From Neonectria sp. B-13 (Eukaryota > Ascomycota > Sordariomycetes > Hypocreales > Nectriaceae), in the NCBI GenBank assembly GCA_002682825.1, contig NOKP01000021.1, forward strand, positions 124,001 to 188,000: 64,000 nucleotides of DNA, read 5' to 3'. Positions 21,800 to 33,641 of this stretch are shown one piece after another. The notes below the pieces were generated by a model. That model saw only the letters and a list, made by a program, of their open reading frames with translations. It was not told the origin of the DNA and did no database searches. The position numbers and the translations under genes were made by a program. How positions within the stretch are numbered: position 1 is the stretch's first letter; each line of letters begins with the position of its first letter.

Positions 21800-22286
21800 G
21801 ATGTTGAAACTGAAGCTTGTGAAGGAGGTTTGAAAGGTGGAAAGATGAAAAAGCAATCGCGCCGTCTCTTGCTGGGCCACTCCTGGGCTATCTCTCCTCC
21901 CAACAGCACTGGGCCTCTTGATTAATCCCCACTGAGCACAATTAGTAAGAGCCCACGATTCATGAGGCCTGGCTGACTGTGAACGGAGCGGGGGTATGCG
22001 GGGGCGGACGGAGTTGTGCGGCGATAGACGGAGATTCGCGGCGATGGCGGCCAGAAACAGGAGGAGGCTAGAGCAGGAGAACGCATGGGGATGCATATGA
22101 AGCGGGGTCACTGAAAGCGGACCAATCTCTCCATTCGCATCATGACATTGCCCACAAAACCCCGTGGGTAAATCCGGGGAAACGACACGACAGTCTATCG
22201 GCAAAGCTATTAATAAACCACCAACGCTCGAGCTTCAGATCTCAGCTTCAACAACCAAAGCCATAACCTCAAGCCAGAAGAACACG
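21800..22286. promoter_or_regulatory. Divergent promoter (cytochrome b5-like / amidohydrolase)
   Basis: About 490 bp between divergent genes. A purine- and CGG-rich block at 21980-22055 has CGGAG boxes at 21984, 22009 and 22029 (the last is CGGAGA, the reverse complement of the boxes near 19100). These are candidate binding sites for the Zn2Cys6 factor at 15611. Confidence 0.55.
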
Positions 22287-24074
22287 ATGCAACAGTCAAA
22301 GATGCCTGGCAGTGTTTCCTGGCAGCAAGGACCTCACACACAATGGAAGACCAGTACCAACACGAATGAACCTCCGCGCAACGTCTCCTACATCAACAAC
22401 CTCAAACTAGACCCCAGCCTCCAACCGAAACAATACAGCATCGACGGAACCCATGCTGATTCAAAAATTCTTCTCATCAACGTCAAGATTTTGGACTCTA
22501 CGGGCCGAGAGCCTTACATCGGCGACGTGCTGATTGAAGGTCAGTGCTGGAGCTTCGTTCCTTTGTCCAACCAAGCTGAATCAGAAAGGGGAGAAAATTA
22601 CTGCGGTAGGTCATATACCAGAACGAACGAAGCTTGAGCAGGAACCTGGGGTGAGAGTCTTCCAAGGAAAAGGAAGGACACTCATGTCTGGGCTTGGGGA
22701 TGCTCACACTCATTTCACCTGGAACGGAGGTGACCTGAACCGACTTGGGGAGTTGGACATCGAAGAGCATGTCATCTTGACAATGAAGAGTGCGCAATGC
22801 TTCATCGATTCCGGTTATACAATGTAGGTTCACTCCGTAGTAGCCTAGGAATGTCCTCGAATCAATCCTTAAACTAACTTACGCAGGTGTTTTGGGGCTG
22901 CCGCCGCCAAAGATCGACTCGACGTGGTTGTCCGGGATGCTATCAATGCAGCTGATATTCCTGGGCCACGCTATCTCGCAAACGCAAGAGAAATTGCCAA
23001 GCCCGATGGTGACTTGGTTGCCGGCATCACGAGGTTTGCAGACGGACCCGAGGGTAAGTTGACTGTTCAAAGAGATGCCCGGCTCATGCAAGCAAGCACT
23101 GATTAGTATCATCAGAGATGCGCCAGGTCGTGCGCCATAACATCGAGAACATTGGTGTGGACAATATCAAGTTGAGCATGTCGGGCGAAGAGATTTGCGA
23201 GATTCGATCTGCACAAGACTGTTACTTTACGGACGAAGAAACTGCAGCGTGCGTTGATGAAGCTCACAAACTTGGTAAAAGGGTTTGCGCCCATGCTCGT
23301 GCTAGGGACTCGATCAAGATGTGCGTCAAGCATGGCGTGGATGTGATATACCATGCATCTTACATTGATGACGAAGGTGAGATAAAGAAATCATTAGTGA
23401 TGTGTTTTATGACTATACTGATAACTACTTAGGAATGGATGAGTTGGAAAAGTCCAAGGATAAATACATTGTGGCACCGGCTATCAACTGGCTGTGGGCA
23501 ACAACCTACGAAGCAGAAGCTTTTGGGTATACACATCAGAAGGCTGAAAAGGCTGGGTATAAGTTGGAACTAGACACAGCTATCGCAGGATTGCGAGAGA
23601 TGCATCGTCGTGGTATCGTGGTTTTGCCTGGAGGGTAAGGATATTCTTTCACACAGTGTGATAGGGTTCTGGTTTGCTGACTGCTACAGGGATTACGGCT
23701 TCGCATGGACGCCTCATGGAACATATGCTCGAGACCTCGAGCATTTTGTCAACTTTCTAGGTTTTACGCCTCACGAAAGCATCATCGCTGCCACTTCTGG
23801 CGTCGCTGCTCTCTTGATGCGTGGCCACGAGCTTGGTAAGATACAGCCAGGCTATTATGCGGATTGTATCCTGGTGGATGGAGATCCCCTCGAAGACATC
23901 TCGGTTCTACAGGACCACAGCCGACTGAACATCATCATCATTAATGGAAGGGTGCATAAGGCGGGAAAGAATGAGTATATCCATGATGCTTCTGGCGGCC
24001 TGTCTACTGGCATCCCTCACCGTCTCACAGCAGACTACCCTGAAGTACGCCCAGCTGTGCAGAAATCATATTGA
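22287..24074 (+). CDS. Metal-dependent amidohydrolase (imidazolonepropionase/prolidase-like)
   Basis: Six exons (22287-22539, 22589-22823, 22887-23053, 23116-23376, 23433-23634, 23690-24074) give 500 aa. Every phase closes. The first acceptor is an unusual AAAG, preferred because it restores VLIEGEKITAVGHIPE, which is typical of the family. The amidohydrolase features are the strand-1 metal motif GDAHTHF (HxH), a likely carboxylated lysine in NIKLSMSGEE, HARA and YHASYID for the later histidines, and Asp in GGDYGF. Relatives hydrolyse cyclic amides or imides or X-Pro-like bonds; some degrade xenobiotic or aromatic amides. No signal peptide. It probably acts on the same substrate as the neighbouring hydrolase fusion. 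Confidence 0.9.
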
Positions 24075-24514
24075 AAATATCGGAACAAGTCGAGACCGAT
24101 GAACGGCTCCAAGAGAAGTATGGACCTTTCGGTATGTTCAACGCTGGTTAGCTAGTAGCTTGGCATCATCGCTTCCCTGTTTATTTTTCGTTAGCAGCCT
24201 AATTTGGTCAAAGTTAAATGTATATATTTTCAGGGAAACAGACTGAGACGTATGCCAACTATCCCAATTGACCAAAATATGAACCAGTAATTATTCGCAC
24301 TGTAAAAGACGTAGCTGCTCGTCACTAAAAGAAACTCAATATGTTCTATGATTGCTACCATACTTGGAGCAGGCTTACTAGACAAATTTGGCTACAGAAA
24401 AGGGCTCTTCAGCGGTCTCATGTGTCCTTATGTTTTGCAGTGTAGTTACAGTATTTACCATCAAATCCTTTTGAAACTGGGAGATAAATAGACTAGGATA
24501 TACGAATATGGAAT
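24075..24514. other. Convergent AT-rich intergenic region
   Basis: 3' ends of the amidohydrolase and the methyltransferase face each other. No gene seen. Confidence 0.5.
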
Positions 24515-26039
24515 TCAAGGTTTTCTTCCCCAAACGAAGTGGATTGAAAGGTAAAGATGGATAGACGGATCCCTGAGCTCTTTCTTCACCTTGGCCATGA
24601 AGACATGAACCTCGTCCATATTCCAGCCCAATACATGCGCAAAGAGTGCAGGTGTATATGAGTCAACGACTTGAAGCTCTTGAACAGATTGATATCTTCC
24701 AATTTCCTTGAGCTTTGGGTCTTTAGGCCACGCGCCGATTGGCAGCTATTTTCCGAGACAAACATGAGTGCCAACCTTTCAAGAGAACGAAATTTGCATC
24801 TAGGGGATTAAACATACCTTGCGCACTTCCTCTTTCACATCCACAAACCCGGCCTCACACAGCTTCTCTCTCCAGTGAGGGGCACAGTCTACTGGTTTGC
24901 CAAACTTCGTAGCACTCTTGCGCAGATAATCCATCCAGAGTAGGGCATCTGTGGCTTTCTTGATCGTCCCGTCATCACACATGAATTCGGCGTTGACACC
25001 TTGCAGCTCAATGTATCCGCCAGGGGCCAAGTGTTTGAATGCTTGTTGAAACAGCCGCGGTTCGTTGCCCATACATCCTTCAAGTTCGCGGGCGTGTATG
25101 AAGTCGAATGGCCTGCGATATAGCCAGTCTTCTTCAAAATCATCAACTTCAAACGAGCAGTTGGGCGGAGTCCTACATCATGGCTGTTAATAGGATCCAA
25201 CAAAGTGGAATGTAATGTCTATACCAGCTGGGTTGTATGGGGCTCAGATCTGTCCCGAGAACTTCTGCGGACGGGTAGTCACTAATATGCCAGGTTGGTA
25301 AGAAAGGACCACCAAAGAATAACGATAAATCTCTAGCAATTGAAACTCACTCTGCAAAACTCGTCGCCCAGATACCGGTTCCAGTACCAAGGTCCAGTAC
25401 ACGCTGAGGCGTTTCGCCAATGGGAGCAAGGTAGAGCTGTCCATCAAGAACAAGGGAATATATGTGATGAACTAAATCCATTCGCTCTTGTTCTTCTTCG
25501 TCATTTGGCTATTGATGGTTCGATTCAATTAGTCCTTCCTAAACAGTCGTAGGAGGTTTCTTTGGTCACATACCACGGGGTATGCGCCTTGGCGAAATGC
25601 ATGATAGCGGCGCCCGTTCTGCGACGTTGTTAGCTAACAGCTGACAGGGATCGATTGCACTAACCTCGTATCTGAATAAGATATTCACTTCAGGTCAAAA
25701 GCTGCCCAAGTATTAATTACCCTCCTTGGGCTCAGTGCTCACTGGTAGTTTTGTATGCTCGAGTTCAGAGACGATAAGTGGCTACCAGATCCCACTCTGG
25801 AAAGACAGTCAGAGCGGATACGTCGGAAGTGGGGCTTCGAGACTCACGAAGCATCGTAGGTGGAATCATCTTCGTTCAAATCATCCTTGAATAGTACTGG
25901 AGTGAGAAACTATCACGCTCCTCGCTTCAAAAGGATCACTCACGTCCACCTGCAATGGGGCCTCGGGCAACACGGTTGGGGATGAAGTTGCTGGGGTCTG
26001 CGAGTCGTGACCCGGTTCTGGCGTCGTTTCTCCGGCCAT
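24515..26039 (-). CDS. LaeA-like SAM-dependent methyltransferase
   Basis: Nine exons (26039-25944, 25885-25848, 25796-25743, 25671-25665, 25618-25574, 25508-25351, 25281-25225, 25172-24818, 24745-24515) give 346 aa. All phases close. The fourth exon is only 7 nt, but it rebuilds the conserved NYQYENGRRYHAFRQG block. The Rossmann methyltransferase core has motif I VLDLGTGTGIWA (residues 117-128), GTDLSPIQP, an FEVDDFEEDW acidic loop and LAPGGYIELQ. This is the fungal LaeA/TAM-like group, some members of which regulate secondary metabolism while others methylate small molecules. The N-terminus is a disordered Pro/Thr-rich leader. It is inside a likely gene cluster, convergent with the amidohydrolase. 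Confidence 0.88.
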
Positions 26040-26740
26040 TTGTCTAGGGAGAGTTGCTGGATATGGGCGGTAGGAAAAAGAAACGAAAGCTACGTTGAAC
26101 CCAGTGTCGGGAGCTACATTGCTCCTTTTATTCTGTCATCCTACCCCGCCTAGGCCGTGTGTTATCAGGCCATGCCTTTCCACATGGTCGCACACATCGC
26201 CTCGGCAATTCATAAGGCCAATTGGAACGTGAGCCGTTTCCACTTGTCGGGCGAGTCATACAAGCGAGTCTCATCTGAGTCGCAAGGACACACAGATAAC
26301 GGCAGAAGCCGCTCAATAGACCCGCCAGTACATAATGAGCACAACCAACCAGGGCACCAATCACCCGCCACACTCGTCCACACGTTTTGATCGGCATGAA
26401 AAAGACCTGAAAACGGAAATATCCATGCTTCTTGCTAGCTGGTTTAATTACTTGTGTGGGAAATTGGCACCACGTCCGGCGCCAAGACATTGACAGGTTT
26501 TCAAGATGCGGGACGAAGCCTAAAATTGAATTGGAGGATGAAGTACTGCACTATTTGGGAAATGCATTGCTAGTTCTTTGCTTAACTTGACTCATGGTCT
26601 CTATCTTAAATGGTGGGACGAAGAGCTAAATCTCTTCACTAGCCAGAGGATTGTAAATATTGCCATCCACCGGCACCATCCTAGGCTAAAAGCTGAGTAG
26701 GACAAGGCATACGTGCTGAGTGAGCCTACTATGGAAAAGC
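26040..26740. other. Intergenic region
   Basis: Between two minus-strand genes. It contains the methyltransferase promoter at the left and the MFS 3' UTR at the right. A 120-codon minus-strand frame (26490-26128) has no family resemblance and I do not call it a gene. Confidence 0.45.
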
Positions 26741-28252
26741 TCACTCGGCTCTCCCGGGTCGCGTAGTTGGCTGGAGCTCCAGCGTAGCTTGTGATCCCTC
26801 CTCGTCAATCGACTGTCTTCGCGGGCCGGCATCTTGATCGTTGGCCTCATGGGTGTATAGCCTCATATTGACAAACATGGCCCAGAGCCCCAGATCGTAC
26901 ATGATTCGCAGTACTCCACCAATCACATAAGCGACCCAGAACTTGTCCGTTCCCGCAAGGGCGCCGGTCAAAGACGGTCCTATAGCCATGCCTAGCGTCC
27001 GAAGAGTACTCGTAATTCCCATAACGGCCGTGCGTTCTTCAGGTTTCACAACAGCCGCAATAAAGGCCGCTCGGGGGGCTTGGTCCATGTTATTCAGACC
27101 CATGCGGATATAGAGGAGTATCATGGTCATCACTAGCCCTTTCGGGGCAGGGAAGAACAAGACGGCGGCGGAGGATGGCAAATGAGTAAAGACCATGGTG
27201 TTGAGGAGGCCGAGATGCCGGGAGAGGGGCCCCGCGAAGACTGCGGAAATAGTTCCTAAGAGGAAGGCTGTCGACATAATGTCGCCGAGAGTGGTCTTTG
27301 ATAGATCAAACTTGCGGTGGAGGAAGTAGGTGGTCAAAGTATAGGAAACCATGCCATCGGCTAAAGAGTCAACAGTGAGGAGAAACCACAACTTGTACAT
27401 GACTGATCGGGTGGCTGAAGAGATCTGGGAGAACCTGCTCTTAGGCTTTGCTTGCGGCGGTACAACAGGTGTATGTTGCGTGTTCACCGTGTCGAGATCT
27501 TCTTCGACTTGCGGAGACTCATCAAGCAGACCCTGAGCCGACTCGTCCGAGGGTTCTGGTGCCAACTTCTCAACTTCGCATTTTCCACTCATGGAGACTG
27601 CGAAAATCATGTTTAAGGCGCCCATTACAATGTAAATCCAGAAAGTCGCATGGTACGCGTCCAGCATAGTCCAGCCGTCGCGGTTCTTCAACGCCTCGAC
27701 ATATCTGCCGGCTAGTTCCGTGCCAACTGCCGAGCCGAGACTCGAACTAGTGACATACCAGGACAAAACGTCAGCCCGTGTTTTGGGCGTCGTGATGTGG
27801 GACAGCATCGACTCCTCGATGGCCCGGAAGGGACCGAAATCACCACCGCTGGCGCTCACGACGCCCACAACGGCAGCAAAGAGGAGTATCCAGAAGTTTT
27901 CAAAGACAGAGAATGCGAGGCCTGAAACGGCCATGAGCAGGCCGCCCGCAAACATGACGCGGCGACGGCCAAGACCATCGGCCATCAGAGTGACTACAAG
28001 TCCAAGCACAACGTCTCCAAGGAGAGTTAGGCTCATGAATAGGCCGATTCGGAAATCCGAGAAGCCAAGTTCGGAGAAAAAGAGGGCTATCGTGAGAGAC
28101 ACGGCCCCGAAAGCGAACATGCGGCATGTCCGCGAGAGAATGACGAGCCATGCATCACCGCCGGTGAGATACAGCGAGGCAATTCCGGACTCGTAGTATA
28201 GCCAGGCGACAGACTTGCTGAGCGACGCTGAACGAGTCCTTTGATTAGGCAT
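26741..28252 (-). CDS. Major facilitator superfamily transporter
   Basis: Single exon, 503 aa, with about twelve hydrophobic helices split by a long acidic central loop (EKLAPEPSDESAQG region). The loop 2-3 signature appears as LMADGLGRRR (an MFS GxxxDRxGRR variant). Other conserved blocks are FGPFRAIEESML and RMGLNNMDQAPRAAFIAAVV. This is a fungal MFS_1 group of unknown substrate, with the RAIEESML and MDQAPRAAF motifs as its marks. It is the last gene of the 14.6-28.3 kb group and could export or import the pathway compound. Confidence 0.9.
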   Translation of the reverse strand: MPNQRTRSASLSKSVAWLYYESGIASLYLTGGDAWLVILSRTCRMFAFGAVSLTIALFFSELGFSDFRIGLFMSLTLLGDVVLGLVVTLMADGLGRRRVMFAGGLLMAVSGLAFSVFENFWILLFAAVVGVVSASGGDFGPFRAIEESMLSHITTPKTRADVLSWYVTSSSLGSAVGTELAGRYVEALKNRDGWTMLDAYHATFWIYIVMGALNMIFAVSMSGKCEVEKLAPEPSDESAQGLLDESPQVEEDLDTVNTQHTPVVPPQAKPKSRFSQISSATRSVMYKLWFLLTVDSLADGMVSYTLTTYFLHRKFDLSKTTLGDIMSTAFLLGTISAVFAGPLSRHLGLLNTMVFTHLPSSAAVLFFPAPKGLVMTMILLYIRMGLNNMDQAPRAAFIAAVVKPEERTAVMGITSTLRTLGMAIGPSLTGALAGTDKFWVAYVIGGVLRIMYDLGLWAMFVNMRLYTHEANDQDAGPRRQSIDEEGSQATLELQPTTRPGRAE

Positions 28253-29836
28253 CGTGATCGATGGAGAAGATGACGAATGTGAAAAGACTCATCGCCGGGA
28301 ATATTTTCTCATGTACTCATCCCCGGCCGACGGATTTGCCAAGCCCACCGGCCGGGTGATCCGAAGTCCGGCGACGCTAGATTGGGGCAAGTTGCGGAGC
28401 GAAAGTAACGTAACGGTCGGTGAGTCGGATATATCGGCACCAAGATTTGGGGTCCGGCTTCTGACGTCATTAATTCGAACAGTTGGGTGCTTGTTCTTCG
28501 AAACTGCTTCATACTACTAGAAGGAACGAGTATTAATCTTATAAATCTGTCTAAAAGGAAAGAAATACGAGTTAGATGATTATTTGAAACTGTATTGAGT
28601 TGATTAGGGTAGCTAAGGAATTCCTGGTTGTCTGGCGCTATTAAGGCCCTGCTTGAATAGTCTATCGCCTGAATTACAGAAATAACCCCTAAACAACATA
28701 TGGGTTAATGACTTGCCTAACTCAAAATTAAGTCTTTGATTGACAGTACTGCACCCTGATGGATGCGTTCCGATATTGCTTCTATGTCGAAGAGACCTTG
28801 GTTTCTCGTCCCACAGCTGTAAAGATTAGCATATGCTCTTATACCTGAGTCAGCCTATCATTGTTCGACCTAATTCCGCCCGGGTGAACGACAGTAGGCT
28901 GAGGAGCCGGCGAAACGGGCGCCTGCTTCGACAAAAATGTTCTCTCTTGGCGCAACTCAAACTTTCTCCCCTCTGGGTGCAAAGACGACGAAAATTGAAC
29001 GCTTGCATTCCACACTTAACCTCTAAATGGTTTTGATATGCTTGCCGTCACGTCGCAGTAGAATATCAATCTGAGCGAACACATTACCCATTTGTGCCAT
29101 CTGTTGCAGATTTGTATCAATTGAGGTTGCGTTTAACAGCAATTATCTCGTATTGACAACTCGTAGCAAGTCTTTGTTCTTGACGATGCCAAGCGAACCC
29201 AAGATTCACCGATGGGAACAAGGCGGGGGTATTTTTGGAAGTCGAAGCCGTGGTTCCGCGACAAAGCGTTAAACAGACAGCAAAGTGTGGTCTAACAGTT
29301 TCGAGAATAGCGAAGAAATCTTTTTAGATCAGTCGAAAGCGGCTCAACAAATACTGTAGAGGGGCGGTTAAAACACAGAGTTGAAGTCCCGTTTTGGTAA
29401 TGTCGCCGTGAGCAGCGATGGTAATTCTACAATTATGGCCAGAGTTTGGACCTCTTGGGTTCTGCAAGGTTGATCAAACTGTCGATCAATAGGAGATCGG
29501 ATACCATGGATGACTGTGCATCTTTCATTATTACCTCATCATTAGTAAGACATTTGTTTGAGTGTTGAGCTATGAACTTCTTCTAGACGAGAATTACGTT
29601 TCAGATTGCGACGCCATTGATTACACATTGACCTGTCATGCCTTACAATGATGACATCCGTTTACTACTGGAAATGAGTACAGTGACATGAATACGCCAT
29701 ATAATAACGTCACTTTCTCCCAGCATACAGCTAGCATTGAGCCTGCTTCCTATAAGATGCTTCTAGCTTTCTAGTGTTGCTTAACATTCCATCATCATTA
29801 ATCAAATAAGCACCGCCAAAAGGTGAACAGCTCAAA
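28253..29836. other. Gene-poor, AT-rich gap
   Basis: About 1.6 kb with no supported gene. The portion 28520-28830 is especially AT-rich and full of TAA/TTA words, as in old, mutated repeats, but I find no terminal repeats or transposase frame. The right end should contain the promoter of the secreted protein at 29837. Confidence 0.45.
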
Positions 29837-31011
29837 ATGGTCAAGAACTCCCTTTTCCGTCTCGCCGCCATTATCTTGGCCAGTTTTCTTCCTCTTGCCT
29901 GTTCACTACCACACCCAGGGTCAATTCATCATCCCACGCCTCGGCCGCTCACTACCGTATACGAATTTGAGCAGGAGACATGGATCGAGAATCTCCGCGT
30001 CCGTTGCAATGGAAACGTTCTCATTACCAGATACGACGATTGCCCTAGGCTTTACGAAATTGACCCTTCTGAGAAGAAGCCAACTCCCAGACTTCTAGCC
30101 GAATTCCCACAGTACGCGCGGGAAAAATCGCTCGCTGGTATCACAGAGATCACCCCAGATGTCTTTGCCTTTATCGTAGGACCCACACGATATGACCAGA
30201 CGAACCACAGTCTCGTCCTGCGAGGTGGGACTATTGACATCTATACCATTGATTTGAACTTGGAAGATCCGCGGGCGCAACTCCTGACATCATTCAATGC
30301 TGGTTTCGCAAACGGATTCAGCGCCGTGCCAGGGACGGAATACGGGCTTGTTAGCGACTCAATCAATGGTGTCATTTATCGGATCAACTTTGATACTGGC
30401 GACACGGAAGTAGCCATCCGGGATGAATTACTGACCCATCCGGCAAATGCTACACTGCCAATTGGCATCAACGGCTTACAGATCAATGAGCAAGGAACTG
30501 TCGCATATTTTGCCAACTCAGCTCGGGGTTTCATGGCCAGTAAGTCTGAGCAACCATCTCGCAGCATACTAGTATCTAACGTATAATGTTCAGGTATCCC
30601 AATTAATCCCAGTACCGGTCTCTCAACCGGGCATGCCCAAATTCTCGCCACCAAAGACGTCATCTTTGACGATTTTGCAATTTGTCAAGATGCTGTAAGT
30701 TTTCCAATCATGTATCACCCTGAGTAGATCGTGAAGTGCTGAACGACTTTTAGTTATACGTCACGGCGGACCCCGAGGGGCAACTCTTCAAACTGGATTT
30801 AAACACCAATGAGCTATCGCATGTAATTGGCGGTGTAGCACCATCTCAGACCTTGCCTGGAGCAACATCGGCTCAGTTCGGGAGAACCAAGGGTACGAAG
30901 AGAAGTTTGTACGTAACGTACAATGGGGGGCTGACTGTGTTGCCGTACAATGCCTCATTTGTTGTACCTGGTGGTCTCATGGTCCTGGACCTCGATTTAC
31001 TTGAGGGCTAG
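29837..31011 (+). CDS. Secreted SMP-30/quinoprotein-like beta-propeller protein
   Basis: Exons 29837-30539, 30594-30694 and 30754-31011 (54- and 59-nt introns) give 353 aa. A clear signal peptide (hydrophobic core LAAIILASFLPLACS) is followed by repeated blade-like units: NLRVRCNGNVLITRYDD, FNAGFANGFSAVPGTEYGLV, SINGVIYRINFDTGD and LYVTADPEGQLFKLDLNT. Sites NHS, NAT and NAS could be N-glycosylated. The pattern fits six-bladed SMP-30/gluconolactonase-like or NHL-like secreted fungal proteins found near secondary-metabolism genes. No catalytic function can be assigned. Confidence 0.85.
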
Positions 31012-32247
31012 GTACACTAGTACAGTATTATCGATGGTCAATTAAGTGGTATAGCTTAATTCCAATTGATGGTGCGCGCGAATTGTCTCACTGCGATATG
31101 TGCAGCTATTTAGTACTGATCAAGATATAGCAGGAACGGCTTTATATTGCTATCGATCTAGCCGTCTAGCCGTCGGGATGTTTTCAGGCCATCAGGCCAT
31201 GAATTGATCGGGTGTTGCAATCGCCCTGGATCCAAATGAAAGTGCGCTATGCATTTAACATGGCGAAACAACACCAGAGAACGTGTGATAGTAGCAAGGT
31301 CCTCCGAGCCGTTGTGGTAGCATTTCGGTGTGACAGGGGAGTACGTGTGACTGAAATGGTGTGATTGAATTAAGCTTTTTATTGAGATGAGTCTAGACCC
31401 TTATCATAAGATGGCGACGATCTAACGCACCACAGGGGAAAAGCAAAGCGCAGTGTCAGCTCAACCTATTCTGTACCTTGTTTAGCTCATAAATACGTCC
31501 TCCGAGCTCTTCCAATATCCACCGGTTGCCTATTTGCGGCATCCCATCTCCAGGGATGAATCAACAAGTACCGTATGAACTTGCCTGATGAGGAAGGCGG
31601 CCTTGGCTGCGTTTTCTAGCGCACACAGTTCAGGTCATTCTCGGCGACGAAGCCGAAAACAGCGGGAAGCGGTTTCGCTGGAATGGATGAACGAAAGCCA
31701 GTCAAGCTTCATCGTCACAACCTAATTATCTCAGGCACTAACTCTTGCAACACTTTCAACGTCCGCAAATCAATGGCGGAAAGCCACGATTGCCTCCAGT
31801 TTTGTCATTTGTTGTCCAGGAACCAAGCCAATCTCAACCGGTTGGAATTCTCGGCTGAAGTCATGCTGCTGACGCTTAGCATACGATGTATGCTTTTAAC
31901 TTGGTCATGTCTGATTGATGGCAACACTTGCTGCAAGGGTGACGGAGGCGCCCCGAGCGCCAGGTAGCACAACAATGCAATGCCTTTCCAGGTCCTGGTC
32001 CCATCCCGAGGGCTCAATTTCCATTAGCGTTGTTGTTTCCGCATTAATCAGGACTGCTCAGCAAAAGTGGCATAGCTCTAGCTTCGAATCAGGCTACTTA
32101 TTCCCGTCGCCAGTTCCGCCTTGTCGTCTATACCAGCCTATTTGGGCTAACTCTTCCCTATATACCCCTGTACTTGCCTATTCGTTGCAGATCCCCTGGC
32201 CTGTAGGATGATTATCCGGGCCATCTAATTCTTATCGCCAAGGAAAA
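31012..32247. other. Gene-poor gap
   Basis: About 1.2 kb between convergent genes with no supported coding region. Two small tandem duplications occur at about 31158-31202 (CTAGCCGT twice, then CAGGCCAT twice). Confidence 0.45.
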
Positions 32248-33641
32248 TCATTTCTGCATTGGATTTACGTGGACCAGCTCGATATCGCTGGCGTTGCTCT
32301 TCTTTCCGTCTTCCCATAGATCGTCGTCAAAACCGTTCGAGTTCGATGATGAGATATGAGGCGAGCGCTTCTTGTTAGCGGGCCGGGTAGCCTGCCCTGG
32401 GTAGGTTTCACTGATCATCTTGAACCCGTCTGTTGGCCTCGTAGGTGCCGATTTGGAGTAGCCATTCGAGTGGGAAGGGTAGTCCGACCCAGGTTTGGTT
32501 CGGAAGTATGGGCGCAAGGATGGCAAGCCGGCTATTACAAGGCCGATGTTGCAATCGAGAGAACTCCAGAGCTCTAGCAAGGCGTTCCAGGTTAGACCAT
32601 CACCCACAAGGCTCAGAATGGATTCGTGGTACTTACCGACCAAACTGAGCGGAATAGAATTCTGAAACACCGATTTTTCGATCGTAATGAAGCGAACAAG
32701 GCAGAATATTATGTTGATAATGCCAAGAAGAAACGTGCAGTATACGCCCACCTTGAGGTTCCGCTTCATTTGCAGTCCGGGGACGATGAGCCATGGCAGC
32801 GCAAAGACTACATGCCGTTAGGGATCGAAACCTCGCCAATTTGTTCGGTTTGTGCTTACTTTGAAGATCTCCAGCGAAATGCAGCGCCCAGCCGACTCGG
32901 AAGACCAACTTATCCTTACCAGTTGGGCATGTTACGTCGGGGTCGAGAGACCTGCCACATGTTAGCACCGTTGTGTAGGTGTTCTCGGACATTCGATGCT
33001 CGAGTTAGACGATGAGCACCATACCAGTTCTTATTGATCGGGATACAGCTGCAACAGACCATCAAGATGCTGGTAGTGTAAGAGAGGGCAACGAAGGCGA
33101 CCGTAGACCAGAGGAAGATTCTCCGCTTGACCATGAACTTCGGAAACACTTGCAGATATACTGCGAGCAGCGCAGCTTTGCATAGATAAAGCGTCGTATA
33201 AAACGGGATGTTGCTGACCCAGGACAACTAATACCATCTGCATCAGCCACCACGGCGTGTCTCTCCGAGCAATGTGCATTCTCACCTGGAGTATCAGGGA
33301 TATTTCGTCCGCAGTCCCGTTGTATCCAACTAGGTTTGTTTTGATCTCGGGATCTAGCGCGCCCAACTTGGCGAACTTGATGTCGAACGAGGCTGTAACG
33401 ACGGCGGTAACCCAAGCAGCGCACATGAGAACATCGCTGCTTAATATCTTGCGTTTCTGAATCTTAAGTCGGAGGTAGACACGAGCGACCACAACGCCGG
33501 CGGCGATTGCGATTAGAATCCATTGGGAGGCCTAGTTGAGAGGGCATGATTAGTGAATGCATAAACACGTGTTGGACTTGAGATTTGTGAGAAAGTGAGA
33601 CGAACAAGAACCACGGCAGGCCCGGGGGTTGGAGGAGCCAT
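32248..33641 (-). CDS. Fungal rhodopsin-like seven-helix integral membrane protein
   Basis: Six exons (33641-~33606, 33531-33286, 33227-33025, 32951-32860, 32807-32637, 32573-32248) give about 357 aa. The first donor is the weakest call: GTTCGT after CTT, or GTGGTT after GCC, both phase 0. Seven hydrophobic helices are visible, for example SQWILIAIAAGVVVARVYLR, TLYLCKAALLAVYLQVF, the CSCIPINKNW segment and TFLLGIINIIFCLVRF, then an ELWSSLDCNIGLVIAGLPSL motif and a hydrophilic ~100-aa tail. This is the fungal rhodopsin-domain (PF20684-type) family often annotated as integral membrane protein; the CFEM ectodomain of some relatives is missing. Location: plasma membrane. Function unknown, perhaps sensing. 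Confidence 0.83.

Noticed and set aside
26128..26490. 120-codon minus-strand frame with some hydrophobic patches
   Set aside because: Arg/Trp/Cys-rich composition typical of random reading; no homology and no conserved motif.
28520..28830. Possible RIP-mutated transposon relict
   Set aside because: AT-rich with many TA-type words, but no terminal repeats, target duplication or transposase frame could be seen.
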